From a bacterium (lineage in GTDB: Bacteria; UBP7; UBA6624): a stretch of DNA of 34,412 bases. The DNA lies in the NCBI GenBank assembly GCA_014384545.1, contig JACNFQ010000050.1, forward strand, positions 1-34,412, in the 5' to 3' direction. Below the pieces are notes generated by a model. It saw only the letters and a program-made list of their open reading frames with translations. It did no database searches and had not been told where the DNA came from. Both the position numbers and the translations under genes were made by a program. Of the stretch, positions 15,369-24,245 are shown in pieces. The stretch's first letter is position 1; every line of letters begins with the position of its first letter.

Positions 15369-15757
15369 CTCTTTTTCAAGGCGAAATCGGCTTGAATAAA
15401 GAGATATAAGAAAGCGATATCAATCAGAGCGAAGGGCATCAACACGCCTTGGTGAGGAACGGAGTTGCCTAAGAACAGGAATCCGAAAACAAGAGCGATG
15501 AAGACGCTCTTCATCAGAATGCCTAGCCAGACAATCCCTTTGTGACTCTTGGGGTCTTGAGCCACGAAGAGAAAACCTAGGCCAAAGATGAAGATGTAGA
15601 GAGCGGGAAGGAGGATGTAAACGGGATGCACCTCCATCGCTGCACGATCTCCCAATAAGTCAAAGATTCTCTGTCCAAAGAGGGCGAAACCCGCCCCCAA
15701 AACGATGTCGTACCACCCCCCCCACCAAAATATCGTCCTAATCACACTTTCCTTCAT
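15365..15757 (-). CDS. Small four-helix membrane protein, unknown function
   Basis: The 130-residue hydrophobic protein has about four predicted transmembrane segments (YDIVLGAGFALFG; VYILLPALYIFIFGLGFLFV; GILMKSVFIALVFGFLFLG; FALIDIAFLYLFI). No family is recognised with confidence. It is the last gene of a leftward operon, coupled by ATGA to the radical SAM gene. Its location suggests a membrane component or partner of the radical SAM product. Confidence 0.7.
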   Translation of the reverse strand: MKESVIRTIFWWGGWYDIVLGAGFALFGQRIFDLLGDRAAMEVHPVYILLPALYIFIFGLGFLFVAQDPKSHKGIVWLGILMKSVFIALVFGFLFLGNSVPHQGVLMPFALIDIAFLYLFIQADFALKKS

Positions 15758-17070
15758 TGTGCCCTCCTTGTCTCTTCCACTCTCATCTTACGGTATCTTC
15801 GCCGCCTCTTTTCTGTTTCTTCTTTAGAGTAAAGGAGACGAACGAGGTTCACAAATTGACGCCGAAAATAACTCTCCGTCATCCCTAACGGTTTGAAGTT
15901 CAGGTCAAAAAGGGTGCACCTATCCCAAGCCCCTTCTCTCAGGATACGCCTCTCTTTTTTGAGTCGGGCATAGAGGGGCGTTCCCGGAAAGGGCGTCAAG
16001 ACCGTAACTTGAACCTCATAGAGTGAACTCTCTCTTGAGAATCTGAGTACATCTTCAAAGACTTCGGGGGAATCACCATCAAGCCCTAGAACGAAACATC
16101 CATTGACGGTAATTCCCCTAGATTGAATCGCCTGAATCGATCGCTTATACCCTTTGACCTTTCCTGCCTTCCAGTTGGCTTGCATCTCCACACCCTCTAA
16201 AGATTTGCGCCTTGGGCTTTCGAGTCCAATAAGAACCTGTTGACAACCCGATTCAGCAAGGAGATCAAGAAGTTCTGGGTCTTCGCCGATGGAGATATCT
16301 GTTTCAGTAAACCACCTTATTCTCTCCAGAGCCAACGCCTTCAAAAGCCTCCTTGAATACGCTCTGTCCACAAAACTGTTGTCATCTGCTAGCTCAATAA
16401 AGGGGTTATTCCAGATTCGTTTGATAGCACGGATCTCTTCCACCACTTTCTCAACGGGTTTGGTCTTATACTTGGGGGCGATTAGGTATGAACTGGCACA
16501 GAAATCACATCGCCAAGGGCACCCTCTGCTCGTTTGGACTGTCAAACGGTTGTATCTATTGGCGTCAAGGAGGTCAAATCTTGGGATAGGTGCATCTGCT
16601 AGGTCAAAAGGAAGTGCTGTTCTATAGACTTGCTTAAGAGATCCCTTTTCGCAATCTCTAAGCACTTCCCCCCAAAGAGGCTCCCCCTCTCCTATCACGA
16701 CGCTGTCGCAGTGGAGAAGTGCCTCATCAGGACAGACCGATACATGGAGCCCCCCCATCACGACCTGCGTCCCCATTGAGCGAAACCTCTCAGCGACTTT
16801 GTAAGCCTCAAAAACCTGTGCTGAAAAAGTACTCAGAGCAACGATGTCCAAACTTTGAGGCAATCTCCCCCCCTCTCTATAGTCCTCAATCTCATAGTAA
16901 GAGATGTCGTGGTGCTCGGGTGTCAGAGCTGCCAGAGTAATGAGCCCCAAACTGGGCAATGAAGCAATCACTTTGTTTCGTTCTACAAACCCAGGCAAGG
17001 TAAGCCCCAATGCTGTCAGTGCAGGATCGTGGGCACGAACCCCACTCATCGCCACAAACCCCACCCTCAA
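15754..17070 (-). CDS. B12-binding-domain radical SAM protein
   Basis: The ~438-residue protein has an N-terminal cobalamin-binding-like Rossmann region (about 1-140; GTQVVMGGLHVSVCPDEAL is typical). The radical SAM cluster motif CxxxCxxC follows (RGCPWRCDFCAS, about residue 180), then a TIM-barrel and a C-terminal helical tail. This class includes methyltransferases and hopanoid- or lipid-modifying enzymes; the substrate is not predictable. The start chosen is a TTG at 17070 overlapping the stop of the upstream gene as TTGA, which gives the usual MRVGFVAMSGVRA opening. The frame extends to 17136, but those residues are translated from the neighbour's 3' end. It is flanked on both sides by small membrane proteins in one operon. 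Confidence 0.88.
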   Translation of the reverse strand: MRVGFVAMSGVRAHDPALTALGLTLPGFVERNKVIASLPSLGLITLAALTPEHHDISYYEIEDYREGGRLPQSLDIVALSTFSAQVFEAYKVAERFRSMGTQVVMGGLHVSVCPDEALLHCDSVVIGEGEPLWGEVLRDCEKGSLKQVYRTALPFDLADAPIPRFDLLDANRYNRLTVQTSRGCPWRCDFCASSYLIAPKYKTKPVEKVVEEIRAIKRIWNNPFIELADDNSFVDRAYSRRLLKALALERIRWFTETDISIGEDPELLDLLAESGCQQVLIGLESPRRKSLEGVEMQANWKAGKVKGYKRSIQAIQSRGITVNGCFVLGLDGDSPEVFEDVLRFSRESSLYEVQVTVLTPFPGTPLYARLKKERRILREGAWDRCTLFDLNFKPLGMTESYFRRQFVNLVRLLYSKEETEKRRRRYRKMRVEETRRAQ

Positions 17071-17426
17071 AACAGATATCGAAGAGCACTTATCGTGCCA
17101 AGAAGGAGGGCAGCAACGGGGATGCCAAAAAGCCATTTTAGGCGTGGATTGGACGCAAAGAGAATACAGGCTAGGGGCATCGTTACTGCACCAAGAATGA
17201 AAGCGCCCTCCGCCACGGGGTGCGCCTTCTCCAACGATGAAAGGGTTAGGGAAAGGAGAATATTCAAGACGCCTAATCCGAAGAAAGAGATGTGAGCAAG
17301 GCGATACAAACGGCGACGAAGCGAACTATACCCGCCCAACCAACCCTCTTTATTGAAGCGAAGACCGAGGAATGCCCCAGAAACAAACCCAAGGGAAATC
17401 CAGACCCATCCAAAGAGAAGATTCAC
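17067..17426 (-). CDS. Small membrane protein, unknown function
   Basis: The 119-residue protein has about four hydrophobic segments (LLFGWVWISLGFVSGAF; ISFFGLGVLNILLSLTL; GAFILGAVTMPLACILF; WLFGIPVAALLLGTI) and a basic loop RRRLYRLAH. It starts with GTG preceded by GGAGG at 8-base spacing. It is the first gene of the leftward operon and is coupled by TTGA to the radical SAM gene. No family is assigned. It is divergent from the tetR gene, so the intervening ~137 bases hold both promoters. Confidence 0.7.
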   Translation of the reverse strand: MNLLFGWVWISLGFVSGAFLGLRFNKEGWLGGYSSLRRRLYRLAHISFFGLGVLNILLSLTLSSLEKAHPVAEGAFILGAVTMPLACILFASNPRLKWLFGIPVAALLLGTISALRYLF

Positions 17427-17537
17427 GGAGCCACCTCCACTTACCGACTAAAGTCCAAGTCTAAACGAAGCCACCCCAAAGAGAATGGGACTCTTTCTCC
17501 TATCTATCTCCAATCATGTGAACTTGAAGGTAGCGTA

Positions 17538-17543
17538 TATAAT
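17538..17543 (+). promoter_or_regulatory. Consensus -10 box (TATAAT) of the tetR-bcr operon
   Basis: A perfect TATAAT lies 20 bases before the tetR ATG. No good -35 is visible at 16-18 bases. The predicted +1 is about 17550, inside the palindrome at 17545-17568. Confidence 0.6.
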
Positions 17544-17544
17544 A

Positions 17545-17568
17545 GACATACCGACCGGTAGGTATGTC
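17545..17568. promoter_or_regulatory. Palindromic TetR-type operator overlapping +1 and the start codon
   Basis: This 24-base inverted repeat has half-sites GACATACCGACC and GGTAGGTATGTC and a single mismatched pair. The core, ATACCGACCGGT followed by AGGTAT, closely resembles operators bound by AcrR/TetR-family regulators of fatty-acid and aromatic metabolism. It begins two bases after the TATAAT box and includes the ATG of tetR at 17564. Binding would block both initiation of transcription and access to the start codon, so autorepression is expected. Confidence 0.8.
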
Positions 17569-18175
17569 ACTACTTCAAGCCCAATCCCAAGCGACGATTC
17601 GTCGCATCCAAGACGCTGCACGCACCCTCTTTCTCCAGAGGAGCTATGCCGATGTATCGATGTCAGACATTGCACAATCAGCGGCACTAACGAAGGGCGC
17701 TCTATATCACCACTTTCGGAGCAAAGAATCACTCTATTTGGAGATGATGCATGCCGATTTGGATAGCAAACGAACACTCTTTCTTAGTGCGATTGAAGAA
17801 CCGGGGTCTACAAGGGATAGATTGGCTAGGCTCACACTCGCTTATTTTTCGTTGCCTGCCTCTCAGCGCGACCTTATCCGCTTGGTTAGGCGCGACAACA
17901 ATGTCTTTGAAGAACCCCTGCGAAGCGCGTTGGTCGCCGCCTACCAAAGGGCACTTCCTGAACCGGTAGAAACGGTCTTGAGAGAAGGCATCCACCGTGG
18001 CGAAATTGCCCCTACCGACCCCCGCCTCCTCTCGTGGCAATATGTCGCCTTGGTTGAAACGGCTCTTTCTCCCCACGCTGACCGCGTTCTTCCCACAGCC
18101 AAAGAGAAGGTAGCCTACACACTTTCCCTCTTCCTTGAGGGCTCAATAGGAGATTCGAATGCAAAAGATTCTTGA
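17564..18175 (+). CDS. TetR/AcrR-family transcriptional regulator
   Basis: The 203-residue protein has a classic N-terminal helix-turn-helix (about residues 15-60: ARTLFLQRSYADVSMSDIAQ, then SAALTKGALYHHF and RSKESLY). The divergent C-terminal all-helical domain binds a ligand. Family members are mostly repressors released by acyl-CoA or aromatic ligands. Here the likely operator covers the gene's own start. The 3' end overlaps the bcrC-like gene by 17 bases, so the regulator is the first gene of the operon it probably controls. The ligand may be the CoA-thioester substrate of the reductase, which is inference. Confidence 0.92.
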   Translation: MSLLQAQSQATIRRIQDAARTLFLQRSYADVSMSDIAQSAALTKGALYHHFRSKESLYLEMMHADLDSKRTLFLSAIEEPGSTRDRLARLTLAYFSLPASQRDLIRLVRRDNNVFEEPLRSALVAAYQRALPEPVETVLREGIHRGEIAPTDPRLLSWQYVALVETALSPHADRVLPTAKEKVAYTLSLFLEGSIGDSNAKDS

Positions 18176-19319
18176 TTGGGAAGGGCTCTCCCTAAATGAA
18201 GTCCTAACTTTGGCACGGGATGTCCTTGAAGACCCGGACCTTCCTACTGTCGCCAAATGGCGAGAAGGAGGGGGAAAGGTTTTGGGTCATTTCCAGGTCT
18301 ATTTCCCCGAAGAGATTGCTCATGCTGCGGGGATGCTTCCTTTCAAGATGAAGGGATTCCCTGTCGCTCCCGACCATGCAGATTCTCGCTTTGGCTCCTT
18401 CCTCTGTTCCATCATCAAAACCTCTCTAGAGGTCGCTCTCTCGGGTACCTTGAAACTCGACATGTTCGTCACGCACCCCATCTGTGATGCTGCCCGAAAC
18501 CTAGGGGCAATTTTTGGTCGGAATTTCACCCACCCCTCCCCCATTCTTTACCTCCCTCAAAACCCCAACTCGTCCCACTCCGTTGTTTGGCTGACCGAAG
18601 AGTATGAACGGCTTCAAAAGATGGTGGAAGAGGTTGCCGGGAAGAAGATCTCTCAACAAGACCTAGCACACTCCATCGCTCTCTTCAACACCAACCGAGC
18701 CCTGATCCGTAAACTCTATGCATTAAAAGACGCAACCCCGTGGAAGATTGCAGCAGAGGATGCCTATGCATTGGTCGCCTTGGCTGGTTTTGTTCCCCGA
18801 GAAGAACATAACGCCCTCCTTGAGTGGGTTCTCCCCCAACTCCAAAGTAGAGACTCTCGCGAAGAGGACCGTGTTCGTATCGTCTTTGAAGGCGCATTTT
18901 GCGAGCAACCCCCTCTAGATCTTGTCCGCCTTCTGGGTCGAACGACTTACGTCGTGGATGATGATTTCCTTATCGGTCTTAGATACCTCTTGGAGGATGT
19001 ACATCCAGGAGACGACCCCCTAGAAGCACTTGCCGAAGCTTACATCAATGCCTCTTCGTACAGCCCCGTCCAGCACGACAACCGCAAGCACAAGGAGAAA
19101 CTCCTCTTGGGGAGGATTCGTAATGCCCGCGCTGGTGCTGCCGTGGTGGGCGCTGCCAAGATGTGCGAGCCGGGTCTAGAAGAGTTGGTCAACTACACCC
19201 ACGCTCTAGATGATGCTGGTATCCCCCATTTTGTGACCGAGTTTGAGGAGAACATGACGAGTTTCTCTACCCTTGAACTCCAGTTAGAGACTTTTGTAGA
19301 GAATATGCTTTTTGCCTAG
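18159..19319 (+). CDS. bcrC: Benzoyl-CoA reductase class I subunit C-like (2-hydroxyacyl-CoA dehydratase family)
   Basis: The 386-residue protein matches BcrC/BzdN length and belongs to the HgdB-type iron-sulfur superfamily. Candidate cluster ligands are visible in FLCSIIKTSLE, THPICDAARN, EGAFCEQPP and AAKMCEPG, in the places where the family carries them. With subunit B it would form the substrate-reducing half of an ATP-dependent enzyme such as benzoyl-CoA reductase, which dearomatises benzoyl-CoA with ferredoxin electrons. AGGAG lies 6 bases before the ATG. The C-B-A-D order downstream matches Thauera bcrCBAD. A 2-hydroxyacyl-CoA dehydratase or another arene reductase cannot be excluded. 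Confidence 0.8.
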   Translation: MQKILDWEGLSLNEVLTLARDVLEDPDLPTVAKWREGGGKVLGHFQVYFPEEIAHAAGMLPFKMKGFPVAPDHADSRFGSFLCSIIKTSLEVALSGTLKLDMFVTHPICDAARNLGAIFGRNFTHPSPILYLPQNPNSSHSVVWLTEEYERLQKMVEEVAGKKISQQDLAHSIALFNTNRALIRKLYALKDATPWKIAAEDAYALVALAGFVPREEHNALLEWVLPQLQSRDSREEDRVRIVFEGAFCEQPPLDLVRLLGRTTYVVDDDFLIGLRYLLEDVHPGDDPLEALAEAYINASSYSPVQHDNRKHKEKLLLGRIRNARAGAAVVGAAKMCEPGLEELVNYTHALDDAGIPHFVTEFEENMTSFSTLELQLETFVENMLFA

Positions 19320-19335
19320 GAGGAACGTAAGACTT

Positions 19336-20616
19336 ATGGATTCAATTATTGGAAGAGGAAACAAAGAAGGAGCCCAAATGTTCAGGGACTGGTTTGATGG
19401 TCTGACCCAAACCGCCAATGCGGGCAATAAGGCTGCGTATGTCTTTGTGATGGGTAGCTTTAATGAGATACTGCTCTCCTTTGACCTTCCAGTCGTCTTC
19501 CCTGAGATTCACTCCCTCCAAACAGCCGTACGACGCTCGGCACTTCCCCTCCTGCAAGAAGCAGAGGACCATGGCTATTCCCCTGATATCTGTGGGTATG
19601 TAAAGGCTGATATAGGTGTTCAACTTCGTGGTGGCGAACACCCTATGGGGAAGATTCCCAAGCCCGGAATTGCCGTTTATACGAATGCTTGCAACACTTA
19701 TATCAAGTGGGCTGAAGCCTGGGAGCGAATGCACGGATGCCCCATCTTTACTCTTGATGTCCCGGGGTCCCGAGAGGCTGACGGAATCAGTTGGCAAGGT
19801 GATTCCTCTTTTGAGAGCGACCGCAAATATGTAGAAGTCCAAATCCGCGAACTCATCACCCTCTGTGAAGAGATTACAGGGAAGAAGTTCGATATTGACC
19901 GCCTCCGAGAAACGATGAATCATGCCAATGCCATCAATAGAGGATGGGCCCGTATCCTGGAACTCAATAAGAGTCGCCCCTCCCTCTTCAATGCCCTAAC
20001 CGATGGCACCATCTACTTGGGCGTTGCGAATGTGATGCGTGGAACCAAAGAGGCAGCTGATTACTTTGACAGATTGGTAGAAGAGATGGAAACGAAAGCA
20101 GCACAGGGCATTGGAACCCTTGCCGAGGAAGAATGGCGTCTCGCTTTTGTCGGTGTTCCCTGTTACCCCATCTTTCGCCGATTCAACGAGATCTTTTCCG
20201 AATGGAAGGGTACATTCGTGACAAGCACCTACCTTTGGTTCGCTTCGGGTGGATCCAACATAGGGTTCCAATACGAGATGAAGGACCCCATAAAAAGTCT
20301 ATCTGAGGGCGTTCTCATCAGTGTAAGAGATTCAATGGACTCTATGTTTCACCAAGATCGCATTATCCCAAAGATGGTTGAGGAGTTTGATTTGGATGGC
20401 GTCGTTTATCACCCCATCAAGAGCTGCAGAACAGTAAGCACGGGTTTAGCGGATAGCAGACGTGTGCTCACCGACCAAGGTATTTCTAGCCTCTTTATAG
20501 AGAGCGACATGATGGACAAGCGCGTCGTGTCAGAGGCTCAGATGAAAAATAGGATTGATGCCTTTTTTGAAGGTTTGGCATCAAAGCGAAAACAGCTCTT
20601 GGTGGCAGGAGGTTAG
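19336..20616 (+). CDS. bcrB: Benzoyl-CoA reductase class I subunit B-like
   Basis: The ATG at 19336 follows AGGAGG (19318-19323) at 12 bases; a TTG at 19312 would lie upstream of that site and is disfavoured. The ~426-residue protein fits BcrB/BzdO length. Conserved cysteine segments include [29 protein letters not shown] and [13 protein letters not shown]. The last is characteristic of 2-hydroxyacyl-CoA dehydratase and benzoyl-CoA reductase large subunits. It would hold a [4Fe-4S] cluster and the acyl-CoA site together with subunit C. It ends 2 bases before the bcrA-like start. Confidence 0.8.
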   Translation: MDSIIGRGNKEGAQMFRDWFDGLTQTANAGNKAAYVFVMGSFNEILLSFDLPVVFPEIHSLQTAVRRSALPLLQEAEDHGYSPDICGYVKADIGVQLRGGEHPMGKIPKPGIAVYTNACNTYIKWAEAWERMHGCPIFTLDVPGSREADGISWQGDSSFESDRKYVEVQIRELITLCEEITGKKFDIDRLRETMNHANAINRGWARILELNKSRPSLFNALTDGTIYLGVANVMRGTKEAADYFDRLVEEMETKAAQGIGTLAEEEWRLAFVGVPCYPIFRRFNEIFSEWKGTFVTSTYLWFASGGSNIGFQYEMKDPIKSLSEGVLISVRDSMDSMFHQDRIIPKMVEEFDLDGVVYHPIKSCRTVSTGLADSRRVLTDQGISSLFIESDMMDKRVVSEAQMKNRIDAFFEGLASKRKQLLVAGG

Positions 20617-20618
20617 TC

Positions 20619-21431
20619 ATGGCTTATTCAGGTGGCGTTGATGTGGGAAGCACCCAAACGAAAGCCGTAATTCTTGACGAGGATGGTGCGATTATCGGTC
20701 GATCCCTAACGGATACAGGGGCGAATGTGATGGCTGCCGCCAAAGGTGCCTTTAGAGACGCTTTAGAGGACGCTGGTCGCATGGAACAAGAAGTGGAATG
20801 GGTCATTGGTACAGGGTATGGAAGGTATCGCGTGACTTTTGGCAACGACCAAGTCACCGAAATCTCTTGCCACGGACGAGGGGCTGTTCATCTCCATCCA
20901 GACACCCGCACCGTCTTGGATATGGGGGGTCAAGATACGAAGGCGATCAAAGTTGCTCCCAGTGGAGAGATTCTGGACTTCTGCATGAACGACAAGTGTG
21001 CTGCGGGAACGGGGCGTTTCTTAGGCGCTGCCTCTTCGGCACTTGGGATTCCCCTTCCCGACTTAGGACCCACCGCCCTCAAAGCCCGCAAAAGCGTCCG
21101 CATCAGCACGACGTGCACCGTCTTTGCCGAATCGGAAGTTCTTGCTTGGTTGGGCAAGGGGAAAAAAGTGGAAGATATCCTCTGGGGCGTTCACCAATCA
21201 ATCGCCACCCGTTCTATGGGACTCTTGAGACGCGTTGGGGTCGTTGAAGAAGTGACTTTCACTGGGGGAGTCTCCAAGAACGAGGGGATGGTAAAAGCGC
21301 TTGAAGATGCCACAGGCGTTTCTCTCAACATCAGCCCCGAAGGACACTATATGGGCGCCGTTGGGGCAGCACTTTTTGCCCTTGATCATATCTTAGCGAG
21401 CCGCATTCCCAAGGCTGTGGAGGCATCATGA
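20619..21431 (+). CDS. bcrA: ATPase/activator subunit A of benzoyl-CoA reductase type (BadF/BadG family)
   Basis: This 270-residue protein is an acetate-kinase/actin-fold ATPase of the BcrAD/BadFG family. It shows a phosphate-1 loop [10 protein letters not shown] (7-15), LDMGGQDTK as phosphate-2, and the two cysteines of the subunit-bridging [4Fe-4S] cluster, C127 ([11 protein letters not shown]) and C166 ([11 protein letters not shown]). TGGVSKN serves as the adenosine motif. ATP hydrolysis here drives electron transfer from ferredoxin to the BC subunits. AGGAGG lies 6 bases before the ATG. A second, different ATPase follows, indicating a heterodimer as in class I benzoyl-CoA reductases rather than the homodimeric activator of dehydratases. 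Confidence 0.88.
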   Translation: MAYSGGVDVGSTQTKAVILDEDGAIIGRSLTDTGANVMAAAKGAFRDALEDAGRMEQEVEWVIGTGYGRYRVTFGNDQVTEISCHGRGAVHLHPDTRTVLDMGGQDTKAIKVAPSGEILDFCMNDKCAAGTGRFLGAASSALGIPLPDLGPTALKARKSVRISTTCTVFAESEVLAWLGKGKKVEDILWGVHQSIATRSMGLLRRVGVVEEVTFTGGVSKNEGMVKALEDATGVSLNISPEGHYMGAVGAALFALDHILASRIPKAVEAS

Positions 21432-22240
21432 CCATTACGGCAGGTATCGATGTAGGTAGCACCTACGCAAAGGCTCTAATCTTGGACGACAGAATGAAGA
21501 TCTTGGGACAATCGATGCTCCCCACAGGATTCCTATTGGGCAAAGTCGCAAGAGATAGTTTCGAACTTGCCCTCAAAGAAGCTGGACTCGAACAGGGGGA
21601 TATCTCATACACCATCTCAACAGGGTATGGACGCCACCAAGTTGATTTCAAGGATATGGCAGTGACCGACCTAACTGCAGGGGCTAGGGGTGCCATTCAC
21701 CTCTATCCCAATACACGCACCATTCTGGATGTGGGTGGACAGACAATGAAAGCGCTCAAAGTCGACGAAAAGAAGATGATTCAAGGGTTCCGCCTGAACG
21801 ACAAGTGTGCAGCCGGCACAGGGGCATTCTTAGAGAAAACAGCACGGTATATGGGGTACGAAACAGAAGAGATTGCCCCCCTGCTCCTTACCTCTAAGAG
21901 TCCGGTTTCGATTTCGGGTGTCTGTGCCGTCTTTGCCGAATCAGAAGTCATCAACCACCTTTCTCAAGGTGCTCCCCCTTCGGAAATCATGCAAGGTTCT
22001 GTTGAATCCCTTACACAGCGTGCCCTCCAACTCATGAAACGCGTCAAGGGTGGTCCAGGCTATTCTCTTATTGGAGGGATTATGCGCTTTTCTACGATGC
22101 CCAAAGCCGTCAAAGACGCTTTAGAGGGCGAAGTGAATATCCCCGAGGGTGAAATGACCCAATACATCGCTGCTCTGGGCAGCGCACTCCTCGGTCACCT
22201 CCGATTAGAGAGACTCGCCTCAGAAGCCGCCACGGTATGA
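21428..22240 (+). CDS. bcrD: ATPase/activator subunit D of benzoyl-CoA reductase type
   Basis: This 270-residue paralogue of the preceding ATPase has [20 protein letters not shown]127 in [11 protein letters not shown] and C166 in [12 protein letters not shown]. Both cluster cysteines are therefore present, and a bridging [4Fe-4S] cluster with subunit A is feasible. The adenosine-binding region is altered to GGIMRF from GGVSKN. In phosphate-2, T-M replaces the usual D-T, suggesting that the two nucleotide sites are not equivalent. It overlaps the upstream gene (ATGA) and the next gene (ATGA). Confidence 0.86.
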   Translation: MTITAGIDVGSTYAKALILDDRMKILGQSMLPTGFLLGKVARDSFELALKEAGLEQGDISYTISTGYGRHQVDFKDMAVTDLTAGARGAIHLYPNTRTILDVGGQTMKALKVDEKKMIQGFRLNDKCAAGTGAFLEKTARYMGYETEEIAPLLLTSKSPVSISGVCAVFAESEVINHLSQGAPPSEIMQGSVESLTQRALQLMKRVKGGPGYSLIGGIMRFSTMPKAVKDALEGEVNIPEGEMTQYIAALGSALLGHLRLERLASEAATV

Positions 22241-22524
22241 CGGGGCTTGGCGACAGACTCCCTCTTATCCAAGGACCTGCACCACCTAAAGGCGATACCG
22301 ACCTCATCAAAGCAGGTTGGACCCGACGGTTCCAAGCCGACGAAAACAGGGCAAAGGAAGCGCGTGAACTTTACGAAAGTATGGGGCTTGAAGTCAAAAT
22401 CGTTCCGCTTGCACCCACCGAGTTTGCGAGTGCTTGTGGCACTTGCCCTCAAACAGCTGCTAAGGGGAGCTTTCTTGTCTATACCCGAAAACGAGACAGA
22501 TCAACATCCCACAACACCACCTAG
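22237..22524 (+). CDS. Small CxxC protein coupled to the bcr-like operon
   Basis: The 95-residue soluble protein has a central helix (WTRRFQADENRAKEARELYESMG), a strand LEVKIVPLAP and a single C-x-x-C motif (SACGTCPQ), then LVYTRKR near the C-terminus. It is not a ferredoxin, since there are only two cysteines. It resembles small 'LYExxGxEV ... YTR' hypothetical proteins, which I cannot name. The ATGA overlap with bcrD implies equal expression and a role tied to the reductase, such as metal or redox handling or assembly. The stop shares CTAG with the convergent phosphodiesterase gene. Confidence 0.7.
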   Translation: MTGLGDRLPLIQGPAPPKGDTDLIKAGWTRRFQADENRAKEARELYESMGLEVKIVPLAPTEFASACGTCPQTAAKGSFLVYTRKRDRSTSHNTT

Positions 22525-24245
22525 CCAAGGTATCCCATTTCACGCAGTCGTGCTTTGATCGCTTCTTCCTCTTCTGCCGTATAGTCTCGCCCCTCCCTCT
22601 TTCCCTGAGTTCCTTCACGCTTCACGAGGGGTCTCTTCCCTTCCTCCCAGATGTCCATCTCACGGCTATCAATATCTTCTGGTACAGGAATCCCCAGCTG
22701 AGAGAGTATCGATAAGTAGGGGTCCGAAATAGCCGCCTCCTTTCCCTTCTTGCCCACTTTGATTCCTGGTCCTTTTGCCATCCAAATTCCTTCCATCCTA
22801 TGGAATCCGTTGTAGGGAAGAATAGCGTCACTCCAACTGGGGGTCAAATCGAAACGACGAAAGAGCGAACGGTATTTTGGAGGAATCTCATCTTCTGAAG
22901 GATCCAACACGCCTGTTTCGGCTAGGTTCCATTCCACCACCAAATCTGGCGCTTCCTCCAAAAAGGGCCCCCTATAAATCTCCTCTCTTCGGTGCACTTT
23001 CTTGACCGCTTTGATTCCATTCTTCAGACTAGCCTCCTCAAAGAGCTTGATTAGTTCCTCACGCAAGTTCTCATACTCTTCAGCCTCAACGATTCCTCGG
23101 GGCTCTCGCCCCTTAAGATTGATATGGATTTCTCCCATATTCTTGGCGTCTGTTACATAGACTCTCGTTTGCGACCAATCATAGATAGATAAGATCGTCA
23201 TCCCTTCTTTATACGCCTCTTTCTGTTTCTCGAAGAGTCGGTTCAGGAATCTCTTCAAGGGAAGGGGCAGAACCTTCTTTAGAGCCAAGAAAAGGTGGTG
23301 CTTTAGGCTAGAGAACTTCCCCAACAACGGAGCGAGCGCAATCATCTTTTCGGCCTTTGCCACGGGCACCTTCAAGCGAAGATACCCCTCTGCCTCCAAA
23401 AAGCCGACGAAGTCGGGGACTCTGTGGAAGGGTCCCATCCCATGGTCGCTCAGTATCCAAGTTGTCGTCTTTTCACCCACACACGCTGCCATGATTTCAC
23501 CCACTGCCTTGTCCACCTCTTGGTAGACCTCTCGCATCACGCCGCCAAACCGCTCCGCCTCCCTTTCGTCGTGGAGTGGATGTTCCCTGTCGTGGAATTT
23601 CCAGAAATAGTGCCCCACCTGATCGGGTGAGGGGAAAACGATAAAGAAGAGATCCAACTCGTGGTTCTCTAACAGATGGAGAGAAAGCCTCCGTTGGAAG
23701 TCCGTATAGGACAAGAGGTTTTCTCGTAGAACCCCATATCCCTCTTTCGTTTTTCTCCCCGGAGCAAACTCCATCATGCCATAGGGCTCTCCCAAGGCGT
23801 TCTCTACCTCCTTGCGTAAATCCTTCGGCGAAAAAACAGATTCATCTTCAGGGCTAGGTGCCCCCATCCCCGCAATGTAGATTCCATCCAAAACCTCGGC
23901 TGGGAAACCCATGGGGACATTCACAATCCCACATTTCAGCCCATGTTTTTCGGCTTGTCTCCAGAGAGACGGACCCGCCACATGGGTTCGGTTTGGAAAC
24001 CTCAGGTCGTAGGTTCCCCTTACGACTTGAGAGAAATCAAAGACCCCCGTCTTTCCGGGATTCTTGCCCGTTACCATACTTGCCCATGCACACGGCGTTA
24101 TCGGCTCTAAAGTGCTTATAAGAACACCTCTAGAACCTCCCTTGGCGATACGGGATAGGTGGGGGAGGCTTCCCTCATCCATCCACGGCTCCATCAAATC
24201 CCAAGTCGCACCATCCAACCCCAAGATCAAAGAGCGAACGCTCAC
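22521..24245 (-). CDS. Type I phosphodiesterase/nucleotide pyrophosphatase family protein
   Basis: The ~574-residue enzyme belongs to the alkaline-phosphatase superfamily. An N-terminal metal site appears in LILGLDGATWDL, a nucleophile region in LEPITPCAWASMVTGKNPGKTG, PSPDQVGHYFWKFHD near the middle, and ILSDHGMGP with metal-binding Asp/His. It hydrolyses phosphodiester or pyrophosphate bonds or transfers phospho-groups; the substrate is unknown, and cytosolic location is likely because no signal peptide is present. The start is taken as the GTG at 24245, overlapping the mnmA stop as GTGA. A GTG three codons upstream is an alternative. Confidence 0.85.
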   Translation of the reverse strand: MSVRSLILGLDGATWDLMEPWMDEGSLPHLSRIAKGGSRGVLISTLEPITPCAWASMVTGKNPGKTGVFDFSQVVRGTYDLRFPNRTHVAGPSLWRQAEKHGLKCGIVNVPMGFPAEVLDGIYIAGMGAPSPEDESVFSPKDLRKEVENALGEPYGMMEFAPGRKTKEGYGVLRENLLSYTDFQRRLSLHLLENHELDLFFIVFPSPDQVGHYFWKFHDREHPLHDEREAERFGGVMREVYQEVDKAVGEIMAACVGEKTTTWILSDHGMGPFHRVPDFVGFLEAEGYLRLKVPVAKAEKMIALAPLLGKFSSLKHHLFLALKKVLPLPLKRFLNRLFEKQKEAYKEGMTILSIYDWSQTRVYVTDAKNMGEIHINLKGREPRGIVEAEEYENLREELIKLFEEASLKNGIKAVKKVHRREEIYRGPFLEEAPDLVVEWNLAETGVLDPSEDEIPPKYRSLFRRFDLTPSWSDAILPYNGFHRMEGIWMAKGPGIKVGKKGKEAAISDPYLSILSQLGIPVPEDIDSREMDIWEEGKRPLVKREGTQGKREGRDYTAEEEEAIKARLREMGYLG

